The notes beneath the pieces are model-generated. The model saw nothing but the letters and a program-made list of their open reading frames with translations. It was not told the DNA's origin and did no database searches. From positions 32,455,106 through 32,519,105 of the forward strand of contig CM020619.1 in NCBI GenBank assembly GCA_009829735.1: a stretch of 64,000 bases of DNA. The letters are read 5' to 3'. Positions 1 through 11,404 of the stretch are shown here, one piece after another; positions within the stretch are counted from its first letter, which is position 1; each line of letters starts with the position of its first letter. This DNA is from Pyropia yezoensis (taxonomy: Eukaryota > Rhodophyta > Bangiophyceae > Bangiales > Bangiaceae). The position numbers and the translations under genes are program-made.

Positions 1-323
1 CGGGCAGCCCCCGCCACCCACTCAATCGTCCCGCAAGAGGGGTCCCCCTACCACCAGACGCCTGGTGGCGGATCCGCTTGCACCACCCCTCGGAAAGGGG
101 GGTCGTGAACAGAAACCCGCATCGGGAATTCAACGGTCCGGAAAACGGATCGTGTGTGTACCACACAAAGGGGGGCACCCCACTCAGACAACCTCGAAAA
201 GGGGTGTCTGTCGCGACAGGGCGCAAAGCCCCGCCCGACTGGTAAACGGTCACGCGACCCACTTCCATTCGGAACCCCGGATGCAACTCGACCCGAGGAC
301 GGGCAGAATCTAAGGGGGGGATA
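1..323. other. Unassigned sequence left of a possible LTR edge
   Basis: No reading frame here has recognisable domains. If the LTR call at 324 is right, this would be the 3' end of the internal region of a plus-strand retroelement that enters the window from the left. It ends in a purine-rich run (AAGGGGGGGATA, about 312-323), as a polypurine tract would. Confidence 0.25.
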
Positions 324-530
324 TGTAGCAATATGGTTGGCCGTATTGTGACCCTAATGTTAAGGGGGCTACTTCTAACCCTTAACTTTCAATTTGGGAG
401 TCCGTACTGGTCACGGTATCTATAAGTTACGTATGACCAGAGGGACTTGCCTCTTGGGGTGGAGGGTAGTTAGTAGTGTCTCCGAGGGTTTATAACGAGG
501 GGGCCGGCGGCGAATCCACCGCCGGCCATG
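324..530 (+). mobile_element. Possible 5' edge of a 3' LTR
   Basis: A G-rich purine run is followed directly by TGTAGCAATATGG. This matches the polypurine-tract/TG junction at the start of a 3' LTR. The segment is AT-richer than its surroundings and contains a perfect 9-bp inverted repeat with an 8-base loop (stems 502-510 and 519-527). I found neither a second LTR copy nor the CA end, so the right boundary is a guess. The Gag-protease remnant to the right is on the opposite strand, so the two may belong to different insertions. Confidence 0.3.
502..527. repeat. Perfect GC-rich hairpin (9-bp stem)
   Basis: GGCCGGCGG at 502-510 and its reverse complement at 519-527 are separated by 8 bases. 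It lies inside the putative LTR and could form an RNA stem-loop, but no function is shown. Confidence 0.6.
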
Positions 531-788
531 GTAGAACAACAAACCCTTCCCATTTGGGCTCCCATCTTGGTCCCGTGGCTTGCGCTCCAAGGACAGCAAC
601 CTTGGCCTCCCGGTGACGTTGGTGCCGATCCCCCTTGGTGAGTGTTCCCTGAGAGTGGACGTGCAGCGGATACCTATTGTGCAACACCGAGGAGAGGCGG
701 CCGACTTGGCTTGGTGCTTCTCCTTTCCGGTCTTCGGGTCGCTACTCGCGCCCGCATTGAGGGTGACCGCTACTACTGGTCCGTCATG

Positions 789-2495
789 TTAGTCGATATA
801 GCCGAACTTGGCTCCCGACTTGAAGTACTTGGGCGAAGAGCTCAGGTCCATCACCTGAATCCCCCACGGGACTCCGGCTTTGGATTCCATCGTGCCAAGG
901 GCAACATGCACTTGGTGCTTGCGAGCAAGGCGGGGGTGAGGGTGCACCAACCCGTTCCCCGTATAATCAGTTACAACGTGAACATGTGCCACCGAGTTGG
1001 GGGGCAACGTGACTTTACGGGCTAAACGCAGAGTAGCAGTAAACCCTTCTCTCATGGAGCAAACAGGCTTCGACTGTGAGACTGTCACAGGAGCCACAGA
1101 CTTTCCCTTACCAAGGATGGGGATAGTCTCCCCATTCATCAACTTGACCCAGTACTCAGGGCCACAAACCAAAGGCACTTGTGTAACAACATAAGGGGTA
1201 CCCAGAAGCAGGGGTACCGATATGTTCTCAACTACACCATAGGTCACGTCGACCTCATGGGTCCCCAACCTAGTTGGTAGGGTCACGGCACCAACGATGG
1301 GAAGTACCCCACCATTGATGTCAATCACATGGTCAGCTTTGGACCTCCAGCGTTGGAGCTTCACCTCCTTTGGTAATAGCGACTTGCGTATCAAGGAAGC
1401 CATGCCTTCACTTATGGCATTGTCGTCACAGGCTTTTGTGAAACGACGTAGGAACTCAAAGACACGGAAGGGGGGGGTTCCATCCCACTCCGCTTTGTGC
1501 CCAGAAGAATGAAGTGCATTCTTCTTGGCACGGTTCATGGCTCGGGCCTGGTCAGGACCATACGCCACCGACTTGTTGTGGAGGGCGTAGGTCTCACAGT
1601 CAAAAATCCTCTGGTAGACCGGGTTGGCTACCTGGATCTTGGGCGGCACCTCACGTTGAGGGAACAGCCGCTGTGGCACTGGGGTAAGTTCACCCTCAGT
1701 GCCTGTAGTCCGGCGCGGCGCGTTTGGTGTAGCCGCCGGCGTTTCCGGGGGGAATTCCCCCATGATGGGCGTACGCCCGTATGGTGTGGCTCCCTCGTTG
1801 GGAGTCACAGGTGTCGCCCCCAGTTCGGGGCGACCCGAGATAGGCGTGAGGAGGGATTCCCCCGGCCTCTGCGGGCTCGAAAGCCCCAATCCGGTCTGGA
1901 AATTAAGGCCATCTGGCAAACTCGCCACAATCTGATTCAGAATTGTATTCGTCATCGTGACCACCAGGTCCGGCAAAGCCTGCCGCAACACATTGGTCGC
2001 CTCCCGACGGACAGTTCCCGCGAGTAGTGGATTGTCGACTCCAGTTGAGCCTCGGTCCGCCTCCGGGAGTCCACCTGAGGGGTAACCACGTTCCTCAGGG
2101 GTCTCAACCGGGGGCATGGGCGCGAGCCCATCGCCGACCAACGGAGGTCCGCCGTCCTCCGAAAGCCTAGTTGGCGACGGCTCCATGCCAAAGTTGGCTC
2201 CAACCCGAGTGGAACCCGCGGGGACCGTCCTCACCACTTGGGACGTTCCCGTTGAGTATACCACGCGGTGGCCAGACTTCGGCCCACCCACATCAGAAGT
2301 GTCACCCGAATGAACTCCCGACTGCGTCGGGGTGGCCTGCTGCCCGCCCGTACTTCCAGTCCTGCTGGCTTGAGGGACCTCCAGTCCCTCTGCGACCCCA
2401 GGTACACCTACCTGTGTCTCACCAGTATTCGAAGGCACTGAAGTACGTGCGTCACCCGTGCACTCCCCGGACGACGGGGGGTCCGAACCGGCCAT
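789..2495 (-). pseudogene. Ty3/gypsy-like Gag-protease remnant
   Basis: This frame encodes about 568 residues from the first ATG at 2495. The N-terminal half is Gly/Pro/Thr-rich and unordered. It is followed by a Gag-like helical stretch that includes the motif DGTPPFRVFEFLRRFTKACD. About 25 residues later the sequence changes to the C-terminal half of a retropepsin (GAVTLPTRLGTHEVDVTYG, then the LLLGTPYV strand). After that comes the linker that normally precedes reverse transcriptase. The protease active-site D-S/T-G is missing, and no zinc knuckle lies between Gag and protease, so an internal deletion probably fused them. The frame stops before any reverse transcriptase and none follows. 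It is a decayed, non-autonomous copy. Confidence 0.65.
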
Positions 2496-3131
2496 GTTGG
2501 CTAACGATCCGTATGACACGGTCCAAGTCCACCGTTCCTCTGAAACAGAGGGCCCCCTACACCCGGGTGCACCCGGAGGTAAAGTTTACCTCTGTTTCCT
2601 GCTGCTCCACCAAATGTTGCAAAACCCACTCGCACACGCGACACCCGAGTTGGGGCGGTGTGCAAGGGCTGCCTCCCGTGTCGGGGGAACCGGAAGAAGT
2701 GCAAGTCGCACACACCCGATCCCTGTTGTGGGGCCATCGCCCCACTGACAAAAAAGAAGATGGCGTGTGGGCCAACAGTTTCTTGGTCGGGACGGGGAAG
2801 CAAGGCCAAGCCCGGCTGTCCCTCCCCTTATCCCCCCAGGGTCCCCTCAAAGTCTCGCCACTCAGAATCTCCCACCCCAGCACCTGCCCACCGTGCCACA
2901 CGAAAATTCATGACGATAAATGCAGAAAACCCTCAAATCCAAGTTGGATTTACTACTAAGCTAACTATCCCAAACTTAGGGAATATGGACCCAAATGCAG
3001 GGGGAGAAACGGGTCAGGCTAGTGGCCTGCCGCCCCTTGCATGGCACTTTTTGCCCCCTACCTGGGGGTCAATACTGCCACAGCCGGCTGCGGCTCGATT
3101 GCACGGGGAAACACTGCTGCCCCTGATTACC

Positions 3132-4037
3132 ATGGCCGATCCCCAGGTACCTCGGGACATGAACGACTTCCTCGTTGAGGAAGAGAAGGAGGACGACGCG
3201 GCAGACGCGTCAGCGCCCGCGCCCGCCCAGCGTTACGCGGCGAGCACGTCGGACGTTGGCGAGGAGGACGTAACCGTCCGTGTTTCGGCGGCGAGCCCGT
3301 TGGTAGGGCTGTCCTCCTTGTGCAGCGGCAAGAAGGCTCCGTCGGCGAGCGGTCAACCGCATATAGCGGGGCCGCTTCCTTCTCCTCCGGCTGCCCAGAT
3401 GGGGCAGGGTGCCAGTGCCGGCGCGGCACTCCCTCAAGATGGTGCTGGCCGGGGTGGTGGTGTTGTGCCTGTCGTCGGTGGCGGCCCCCCGCCGAGTATG
3501 ACGGGTCAAGATGGGGTGGGTACCCGGCCGGACGGTTCCCCGGCAACGGGGGGGGTGGAAGTGCCCAAACCTCCCGTGGCCACTCGGTGCGGCCCTTCCG
3601 TCGCGGAGGTGACGCCGGCGGTTGGGGAGCTACCCGTGGTGCCGCGGGCGTCGGTTGGTCAAGAAGTGTCTTCCCCCATGGCGGTGGACACCGGGAGCTC
3701 CTCCGGGCGGGTGCCCGCTCTTCTTCTTCCCCCGCGGACCCGTGCGGCTGCGCCGGTTCAAGGGCCTGTCGGTGCTGAGGAAGAGTATTCCAAATCTGAT
3801 GTGGATCTCACTGGGATTCAACAATCGGTTGACCAAAAGAAAACTTCCGTGAAAAGAACCACAAGGGTTGTATCGGGAAAATGTTCGGTCGGTGTGATTC
3901 GTGGAACCCGCTACGTTCGTATTACAATGCCCGCGGCATGCCGAACGCAGGAGGCAACACGACTGCAATCTCGCAGGGAGAGACAAATCAAGAAAGGAAT
4001 CGCAAGTCACCGCCAGGTAGAACGTCGAACAATCTGA
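3132..4037 (+). CDS. Unrecognised protein, possibly retroelement-derived
   Basis: The ATG at 3132 (context ACCATGG) opens a 301-codon frame. An acidic N-terminus is followed by a low-complexity Ala/Pro/Gly/Val middle. The C-terminal 80 residues are basic and more complex, rich in Arg, Lys and Thr. I recognise no domain. The frame is open upstream to before 2658, and that extension encodes a Cys-rich stretch (CKGCLPCRGNRKKC, about 2658-2702), so the true start may be further left or in another exon. It runs divergently from the Gag remnant. A Gag-like origin is possible, and so is chance openness in GC-rich DNA. Confidence 0.35.
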   Translation: MADPQVPRDMNDFLVEEEKEDDAADASAPAPAQRYAASTSDVGEEDVTVRVSAASPLVGLSSLCSGKKAPSASGQPHIAGPLPSPPAAQMGQGASAGAALPQDGAGRGGGVVPVVGGGPPPSMTGQDGVGTRPDGSPATGGVEVPKPPVATRCGPSVAEVTPAVGELPVVPRASVGQEVSSPMAVDTGSSSGRVPALLLPPRTRAAAPVQGPVGAEEEYSKSDVDLTGIQQSVDQKKTSVKRTTRVVSGKCSVGVIRGTRYVRITMPAACRTQEATRLQSRRERQIKKGIASHRQVERRTI

Positions 4038-5682
4038 AGCTACCACTGGTAAGGAACCACCCACACTTGGGCAGCCCTCAACATATTCGTGATGGTGTCA
4101 GCGACCCGTGCCAGTCTATAGGGCGACAGGGTGCGGGGAAGAGGACGGAGGTGGTGACGGTGGTGGGTCTGGGGAAGAGGACGGCGCGACATCGGTGGTG
4201 ATCGAGGGGGGTTCAAAGGGTGAAGGTCGTCTTTGGTCTGTGTCTGTGGTTGCCCGTCCGGTCTCCCCCGGTGGCGCCGACACTCACGCACTATATACTC
4301 GCGTCGGGGCACCCGAGGTGCCCCAAAGCATGCGTTTCCCCGTCGCGCCGCCGGTAGGCACAAAACGGCCGAAAAACCTAGCATGGCTCTCAAAACAAGG
4401 CATCGGCGGGCGTGCGCACTAAAGGAGCGCAGCCCCAGATTGCCCCAAACAAAAAGGTCCGCCGTGCGGCGCCTAGTGCGCCGACCCAGCCGGCCCCAGA
4501 CGCCAGTCGGTCCGAAGGCCCGAGAGGTGTGTAAGCACGGTTCGATTAAGTCGACCGAATAGGCTTGCCGGCTAGCCCGTCACATCGCTGCAATGCTGCA
4601 GCGAGGACGTTCTAACGGACTCTCCAGTTGTGGCAGATGTGGCTCGTCATGGGTGCTGACGGTGGCGGCTTTCGACAGGCCATGATGGGCTGTCGATGGC
4701 TGCTGTCGTGCGGCCGGCAGACACCCTGAGACAGCGGCTGACTCATCTTGAGTCTGGAAGGTACACCGCGTCATGCCCAACAATACAAGGAGTCGATCCA
4801 TGTTGCCAGGAGTTGGTTCGGCAGGATCTGTAAGGAGAGGTCCCAGAGATTATCCCTTAGGTATTAGGCATGGGATTAGGGGGGAAAGCCTTCCACCAAT
4901 CCTTACAGACGACGCCACCCACACGCTAGTGCACGGACAAGGATGGGTACACAACAGACGCGTGCACACGTCCGCGCGCCGCCACCCACCGAGACGCGCA
5001 CGCAACGGCCGAGGAAGCCCGCACGCGCGTGACCGAAAAATCTCCTCGCCGCCCACGCCGGTCGTGATCGAACCACCCCGTTACCGGTATGTGACACGAG
5101 CACCTCGCCTGCAGGTTACAGCGGTAATGCTTGCCCCGAGAGATAACGAGATGCACACCAGACACGCTATGATCAAGCCTACCTCAAAGGGAAAGGGACC
5201 CGCGGGGAGGGCAGACAATCCCCGTTACAGAGGGAGGAGGCAGTACGATCGAATGCGACCGAGAAAGGCGTCGCGGTGTCGCACGGCGCACACACGCACG
5301 GTCACCCCCCGCACCCGCGGGGCGCCCGGTGATGCAACGCGCGTCACTCTCGCCGGCACGGGAATCGCGATTGTGAGTATCGGCGAGGATGTGGAGAAGA
5401 ATGCAGTATACCCCAAGAGACAGACTCTGGCGACCTGACACCCCGACGTGGGATGGCGAGTTTCAATGTCAAGTCTGCCGGGCCAAGGGCGCCCTGCACT
5501 CAGGTGCACGGCCGGGTGCTCTTATACCCTCCCCCGCCGCACGTGAGTACGCAGCACGCTGCGGCGGGCGCACCCGGCACGCCCACAGACGCAAATCAAG
5601 CCCCCCTCCCCCACACTTCCGCAGGCCCACGGATGAGGAGGCTCACCCGCCAATCGCCCCCTTCCACACGAGCAAAAACAAT
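4038..5682. other. Gene-poor spacer
   Basis: Only short overlapping frames without domains are present on both strands. No RNA gene or repeat array could be recognised. Confidence 0.5.
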
Positions 5683-5690
5683 GTATAAAC

Positions 5691-6728
5691 CAGGCCTGAT
5701 CAAGGGTACCGTTCTCGGCCATGTGTATGTGTGTTGGGGAAACGTTTACACGTGGGTATGAGTATGGGGCCCACACCATTCCTCATGTGTAGTGTATCAG
5801 CAGGCCAGCGCCCTTACGGGTATGGCGCGTAGGTATACCTTCGACCCAGCCAGGCCCAAGAGTATGCGGCAAAAATGGGAGGTAAGAGTATCAGTACCCG
5901 GGTATGAGACCAATGATTACCTGCGGACGTCGCCTCACAACAGGTTTCTCACAAGTACAGTCGCCCTCGCACCATCCTCCTTTCCCGTCGCCGTCTGTTA
6001 TCCCGCCAGGCACACGAGAGCTGCTGTGGGGCTTCGCTATGAGGCCCCCCGTCTCCCTCCTCCGATGAGCTCGCGTTATGGTGGCTCCCTGCGTCGCCTT
6101 CGCCTCGCCGACCCCGACGTGTGCGCCACAGCAGGGCTGCCACCATTCTCTGAGCACGCTCTGATTGGTGCTGGCCTAGCCATGCTGCAGGGGCAAGGGC
6201 GAAGCCACGTTGGGCTGGTCCTCGCGGAGGCATCACGTGTGCCAGCGAGAGGAGCCTTCGTACCACCCCTGGGTCCTGGTCAGGAACAGCCTGAGACGAC
6301 TGTAACCCTGAACTGGACCAGACGTCGGCCTCGGAGGCTCCCATGTAGGGATACGTAGTGGCGCGTCGTGATTGATGGGCAGGTGGCTTGCAAGGAGGCT
6401 TCTGACCACCGAGGAAGGAACAAAGAAGCGGCGCGTCTGGGCACAACGGCGCCCGGACGTCCGAGCGTTTCAAAACGGTGCCACCCCACGAACAATCGTT
6501 TCGAAACGGCGCCACCCCACGTCTAAGCAGTGAAATGCTTGCTGCCGTACTGAATCCTGACTGAAGTTCTCCTGGTACCCTTGAGGATCTGTGCAATGGG
6601 TATATGATACTCTTGGCTGAAACGGTACTGTGTATCAGGCGAGGCTTCGATTTCGGTCAAGAATACTTCAGATACCCTTGTTTGATACCCGGGTAGTACC
6701 CTTGGCGCGATACCCTTGATCAGGCCTG
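5691..6728. mobile_element. Non-autonomous hAT-like DNA transposon with perfect 8-bp TSD (element 1)
   Basis: The left end reads CAGGCCTGATCAAGGGTA. The reverse complement of the right end is identical over these 18 bases and continues with YC. The flanking octamers are identical, GTATAAAC at 5683-5690 and GTATAAAC at 6729-6736, which is the target-site duplication length of the hAT superfamily. CAGG-type ends are also usual for hAT elements. The element is 1,038 bp and has no transposase frame, so it must be mobilised in trans. Both ends carry several copies of AGGGTAT or AGAGTAT-like words, pointing inward from each side, which may be transposase-binding subterminal repeats. Confidence 0.85.
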
Positions 6729-6736
6729 GTATAAAC

Positions 6737-7040
6737 CCGACCAATCACGGTCACGTGAAACACACAATCGAATCAATCTGGTCCGACGCACTCAATGCAA
6801 CAAGTCGACCACCGCCAAGGTTTGACCAAACATTGTCGACGTTTGGCCCCACCCCGTCGAAGGTTAACCAATCCCAAACGTCGTAACCTTCACGATCTTG
6901 GTAGGGTCAGGTCCATCCCGATCGCTTGTCGGGGTCCCCGTCTCGCCCCGTCGCGTGGCACTAGGGTGCGGCTCATTAGGTGCCCCCCCCTCGCCAGCGT
7001 ATTCACAGTGGGTGTGCATTGAATGCAGGGGCAGACGGCG
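6737..7040. other. Spacer between two hAT-like elements
   Basis: About 300 bases with no supported gene, holding the outer flank of element 1 and the left flank of element 4. Confidence 0.4.
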
Positions 7041-7957
7041 CAGTGGGTCTTGACCCATGTACCTAGAATTCCGCGCATCGGGCCCGCATCTACGAAACAC
7101 GTTTTTGCATGGTGGCCCCTGTGGCCTCTGGAGGGCGAAAACCGCGCATAAAAGGTGCGCGAGCACCACCACGAGCTGGGAGGTTCTTTTTTCCTCTTCG
7201 TTTCTTGCCTACGACGACCAGGACGTGAAGGGCTACGTCCTCATGTAAGAAGTGAAGCTTGTTGTTCAGTACCGGCTGAGATAGCCCAAAACCAACACGT
7301 ATTTGCAGTGGATTCTCGCATGGAACAATCCGAAATGCACATGTCCCGTGAGAGTCCAAACATCAGTGCGGAGCAATGTTCTGCAAACGCGCATCAACAA
7401 TGCAGAATCAAACGAACACTCGATGCAAATTGGTGACCGTCAGCGCATCCTTTCACAAAGGGCGTGTCGTTTCAGACACGTTTCGCTGCGCACTGTCCGC
7501 AAACTGTGCCACAAAGGCGCTGACGAAGTGCACCAGGTCGGCTACGCGGTGACCGCGCACACCCCGCGGCGACGCGGGCGAGGTCAAGCAGCGCTTCCCG
7601 CACGAACTGTGCGGACACGTGTATGCCTTGCGCCGACGGGCGGTGCAAGAGGTTGTGGAACGATGTAATCATGTGGCCCACAGGTCATCAATGTGCATGC
7701 TTCCGGCAAGGGGCCGAAAAAAAAAACATGCATATGCACTCAGGGTGTTTTTTTCTGCTGGATGTGTGGCAGAATGCGCGCAGAATGTGCGGGAGTGCGC
7801 AATGCAAGTGTTTTTTATCGTCTCATGCGTGATCGTTCTCGAACTTGAAGCAGGGGTTCGCAGAGGGAGCCGAGGTCGACGGAGACCCAAAACACGCTCT
7901 GGCACGTGCTCGCATTCGCATGCGCGAAATTCTAGGTGCATGGATTAAGATCCACTG
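7041..7957. mobile_element. hAT-like TIR element, older copy (element 4)
   Basis: The left end begins CAGTGGGTCTTGACCCATG. The reverse complement of the right end begins CAGTGGATCTTAATCCATG. Similarity continues inward through ACCTAGAATT and CGCGCAT, about 40 bases with roughly six differences. CAGTGG-TCTTAA-type ends are well known from hAT elements. The flanking octamers (AGACGGCG and CGCGGGTG) do not match well, so the duplication has decayed or the boundary is slightly off. The 917-bp interior has no recognisable transposase. Confidence 0.65.
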
Positions 7958-8920
7958 CGCGGGTGGGCGGGTGGGCCCACCCACCCCTAGTTAAGACCCC
8001 CCTTTTGCGGTCTTACGCAATTCCCGGCCTCTGATTGGTCAGAACGGGAAATGGATGCCCTTTGGTCACGTGTCGTGGCTGTGCCACCGGTTTCGCGAGA
8101 TTGTCGACGTGGCTGTGTGCTGGCACCGATCTTATGGTGGAGACGCGGGTCCTGCGAGGACATTGCAACGACTTCCGTGCGTGTCTGTCGGAAATTTTCC
8201 AGTGTCCTGGCTGACGTGGCTGTCCCCTTTCTTGTGTGCGCAAGTCACTGCAGGCACCAGATCCACGCCTGTTCACCAGTGCACATTGAGGGAGCGCGGA
8301 CCCCGCGCCGCGGAGCCCACAAGAACGCCCACGTTTACAGCAGAGAGAGAAACTTGGGAACCACCAATCAATGCATCACCGCTCCTCTAAGCTCCACCCG
8401 AGCACGGTCTCCACGCTTGTAGATGCCGTGTATCTGTACTGTACAGGGGTTACAAACGTATAGAAGCGCACTCAATGGGCCATAGCGCATCAGCGGAATA
8501 GAAAAAGTCTGTTACCAAATGAGTTCCCATCATCTCAGAGAGCGTGGCTTCAATATGCACTAGGTAAATACATCATAGCGCGTTGCTAGCCATTGCTACA
8601 GCTCGTCAAAGTTGACATACCTCGTGGGGGAGGGGCTCCGTCTCGATTGATGTCTCGCCAGCCGGCATGCTGCCCTCCTCCCTTGTGCAGGTGGTGCCAA
8701 AAATTGATGGATGGGTAGCGGGAAGCAACCGCAGCGACGGTGTTCTCAGGAGTGGTCAGCAGAAGATGTAGAGCGGGTGCTACAAGCTCGGACGGAACTA
8801 TCACGGCGCGCAGGGGATGACGAGAGAGGAGGCCTATAATTTCGCGTGGCAGCCCAAAAGAGACGCGTGGCGTTCGAATCCTTTCCACGTGGCCGAGGCG
8901 TATGTGCGCCCTTAACTATA
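7958..8920. other. Gene-poor spacer
   Basis: No supported gene. The frames are short, overlapping and without domains. Confidence 0.4.
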
Positions 8921-9035
8921 GTGCTTCCTGTAAAAAATGGACGTTGACGGTACGTGAAGGTGATGAAAATCGCTGTCTGGACCAATGGATCGGCTCCTTC
9001 ACGTACCGTCAACATCCATTTTTTACAGGAAGCAC
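8921..9035. repeat. Near-perfect 40-bp inverted repeat with 35-base spacer
   Basis: Bases 8921-8960 (starting GTGCTTCCTGTAAAAAATGG) and 8996-9035 are reverse complements at 39 of 40 positions. The spacer is 8961-8995. A transcript would fold into a long stem-loop, like a foldback element or a small-RNA precursor. The arms are AT-richer than the G-rich sequence on the right. No duplication or transposase was seen. Confidence 0.85.
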
Positions 9036-11404
9036 AGCAGGGGTGCGCCATGGGCGGCTATCCGCCCACCCATCCGCGGACGCATTCGTCGGCACACTGG
9101 TGTTGCCTGCGGGGCTGCCACTGCCACGACGGCGTACGGTGTGGTGCGGCGGCAGAGCAGCCGCGGCTGCGGCACGGGGGGTGGGGCAGGTGCAGCGGCT
9201 GGTGGCCGCGACGACGACAACGACGAATGCGTCGGCGCTGGTGGCGACGGTGACGACGACGACGACGGCGACGGCGCGCACCTTCTTGAAAAGGTAGGGG
9301 CAGCGACGGCGGGTGGGGAGGCGCGGCCGGGGGAGCACAGGTTTGTGGCGGCAGTGGGGAACGTTTTTGGGTGGGCGGCGGCACCCGCGACGGCGTCGAT
9401 TTGGGTGGGGGAGGGGGAAGTGGTGGTGGCCAATTGGGCGACGGCGTCGGTTTCGTGGCGGCGGCTAGAACGGTGTTTCGACGGCGGGATGGGCGGCGGC
9501 GGCGGAGGCGGCAGTGTTTGTCGGGTGGTGGGGGGCAGTGTTGGCGGCGACGGCTTACAAAGGGGGTGGGGGAGAGTTGTTGTGGCGCATTGATCAGGCG
9601 GGGGCGATGGTGGCAGCATGATATGTGGGAGGGGAGGCGGGCAGCAGGTGGCGGCGTCGACCGTTTTCCGGAGGGGTTGGCGCGAGGGCGCTGTTTTGCG
9701 TGGGGGGGTCCCGAGCCCGTGGCGGTGGCCGCGAGCGGTGCTGCGGCGCGGCCGGGTCGGCGGGGGCGGCGGGAACGCTGCCTTTGCACCCGCCCGCTTG
9801 GGCAGGCGCGTGTTCCCCCTACAGCTGCTGCGGTGGCCGCCTTTGGCGTCGGCCACTGGCAGCGGCGCCGCGCGCCGGCGCCGTCGGTAGTGTCCGCGAC
9901 AGCACCGGCGGCAGTGCCGGTGATAGGGGCGGCGAGGGTGGCGGGGGCGGCGCGGGGGCCACGCCACTCTCGTCATGGGTGGCCTTTGGTGGGGAGGGGG
10001 GAAGAGGAGTGGTGCCGCTGCCGCCGTCGACACTGCCCTCCGCAGCCGCTCCGCGCGGTTCCTGCGTCACCCCCCCGCCGCAAATGTCCACAGGTGCCAC
10101 TGGGTGCTGTGCAGCGAAGCGCGCGGGGGGTGACCTGTGCCGCAGCGGGGCGCGATGGCGGCTGCGGTGGGTCAGGGGGGCACGGAGGAAGGAGCGTGGG
10201 GGGGGGAGGAGGCGGACACCCCCTCCCGCGCTGGAGCGCGCGTGCGGTAGGCGCCACGCTCGCATCCCGATGGTGGGGCCTTTTTCCCTCGGCCGGCCGG
10301 CGGGGCGCCGCGCCGGGGTTGGTGTGTCAGTCCCGGCATCACTTTGAAGCCTGGCGGGGAGGGCGCCCGTTGACGGGCGCGGCTGCTTTCCCCGCCCTGC
10401 TCGCGGATCCTTCGCGGGGGGGGGGGGCGCCGGTGCAAGCGGGGCGTCACGGCGGTGCCGGCGGTGGTGGACTGCCCTTCCGCCGTGCTGCGTCGGCATC
10501 CTCAAAGAGGGCGGTTGTGGGGGCGGGCGGGGTGTGGCAGCGGCAACGGGTAGAGTCGTCGCGCACCGCCGTCGCGGCGGCGAGGCGGCAGCGTGGCCAT
10601 TTTTCCGGCGCAGGATCTGGCCGGTCAGCCGTCGGGGCCACCACACCCGTGCGCTGGCGTGGCCTGGCTTGCCGGCTTTCAGGCCTGTGCCCACTGATGG
10701 GGGGTGACCACCACCCGCCGCGTCAACAGCGGGGTTGTGCCAGCTGGACGCGTTGACACTGAGCACGCACCTCCTCTGGAGGTTTGTCGCCATCCAACTC
10801 ACCCCGGCTCGCACCGCGTCGTGGTGGTGAGGGGGGGCAGGGGCAAGACAGGGTCCTCGGTTTTTTTTGCGCTCGGGCCGCCGGTGGCCTGCTCGCACGC
10901 ACGGCTCCTCCACTTCCTGGGCGGCGTGGGGGTGCGGGTTGGATTGACCGCTTGTGTCGCCACGCGGCCGCCCGGGCGGCAGCGGTGCGTCTGGCTTCCC
11001 CGCGGCCTCTGCACCGGCTCCTGCCGTGAGCGCTTCCCGCGTCGCCGACCCTGCAGGCAGTGCCCGCGCGGTTGCACGCCCCTGCGCGCGGCCGTTGTTT
11101 TGACGCGACGACGTCGTTTTTCCGGTGGTGCAGTTTGTGGTGTTTGTTTTTTTTCGCCCTTGAGCCAACTCGACGGCTACGTGTCGGCGCGCCCGCTGGC
11201 TAGGTGCGGGTGCGCCGGTCGGAGGCGCTCGGCCAACTCCGCGGCGGCTCCCGTCGGTGGTCCCTGAGAAGAGGGGGGCGGGGAGGGCGGCGCTCGGGTT
11301 GCTCGGGGCCAGCCTGCGCGCTGACTGCCGATTGATTTGGGACCCGGTCCGTGTGGCCTAGCTTTCCGCTGCTTGGCTGACGGTGTTGCGGACGACCAGA
11401 CGGT
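9036..11404. other. Very GC-rich low-complexity stretch without a supported gene
   Basis: Both strands stay open for hundreds of codons, but the translations are Arg/Pro/Gly/Ala mixtures without domains. I treat them as a composition effect. The last few hundred bases should hold the promoter of the protease gene that starts at 11405. Confidence 0.5.

Noticed and set aside
7990-8017. Short inverted repeat TAAGACC...GGTCTTA
   Set aside because: Only 7 bases pair and no T-run or gene lies beside it, so it is not evidence of a terminator or element end.
9023-10756. Long overlapping frames on both strands (336 codons minus, 461 codons plus)
   Set aside because: Both translations are Arg/Pro/Gly/Ala mixtures without domains. 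Stop codons are rare by chance at this GC content, and both strands are equally open.
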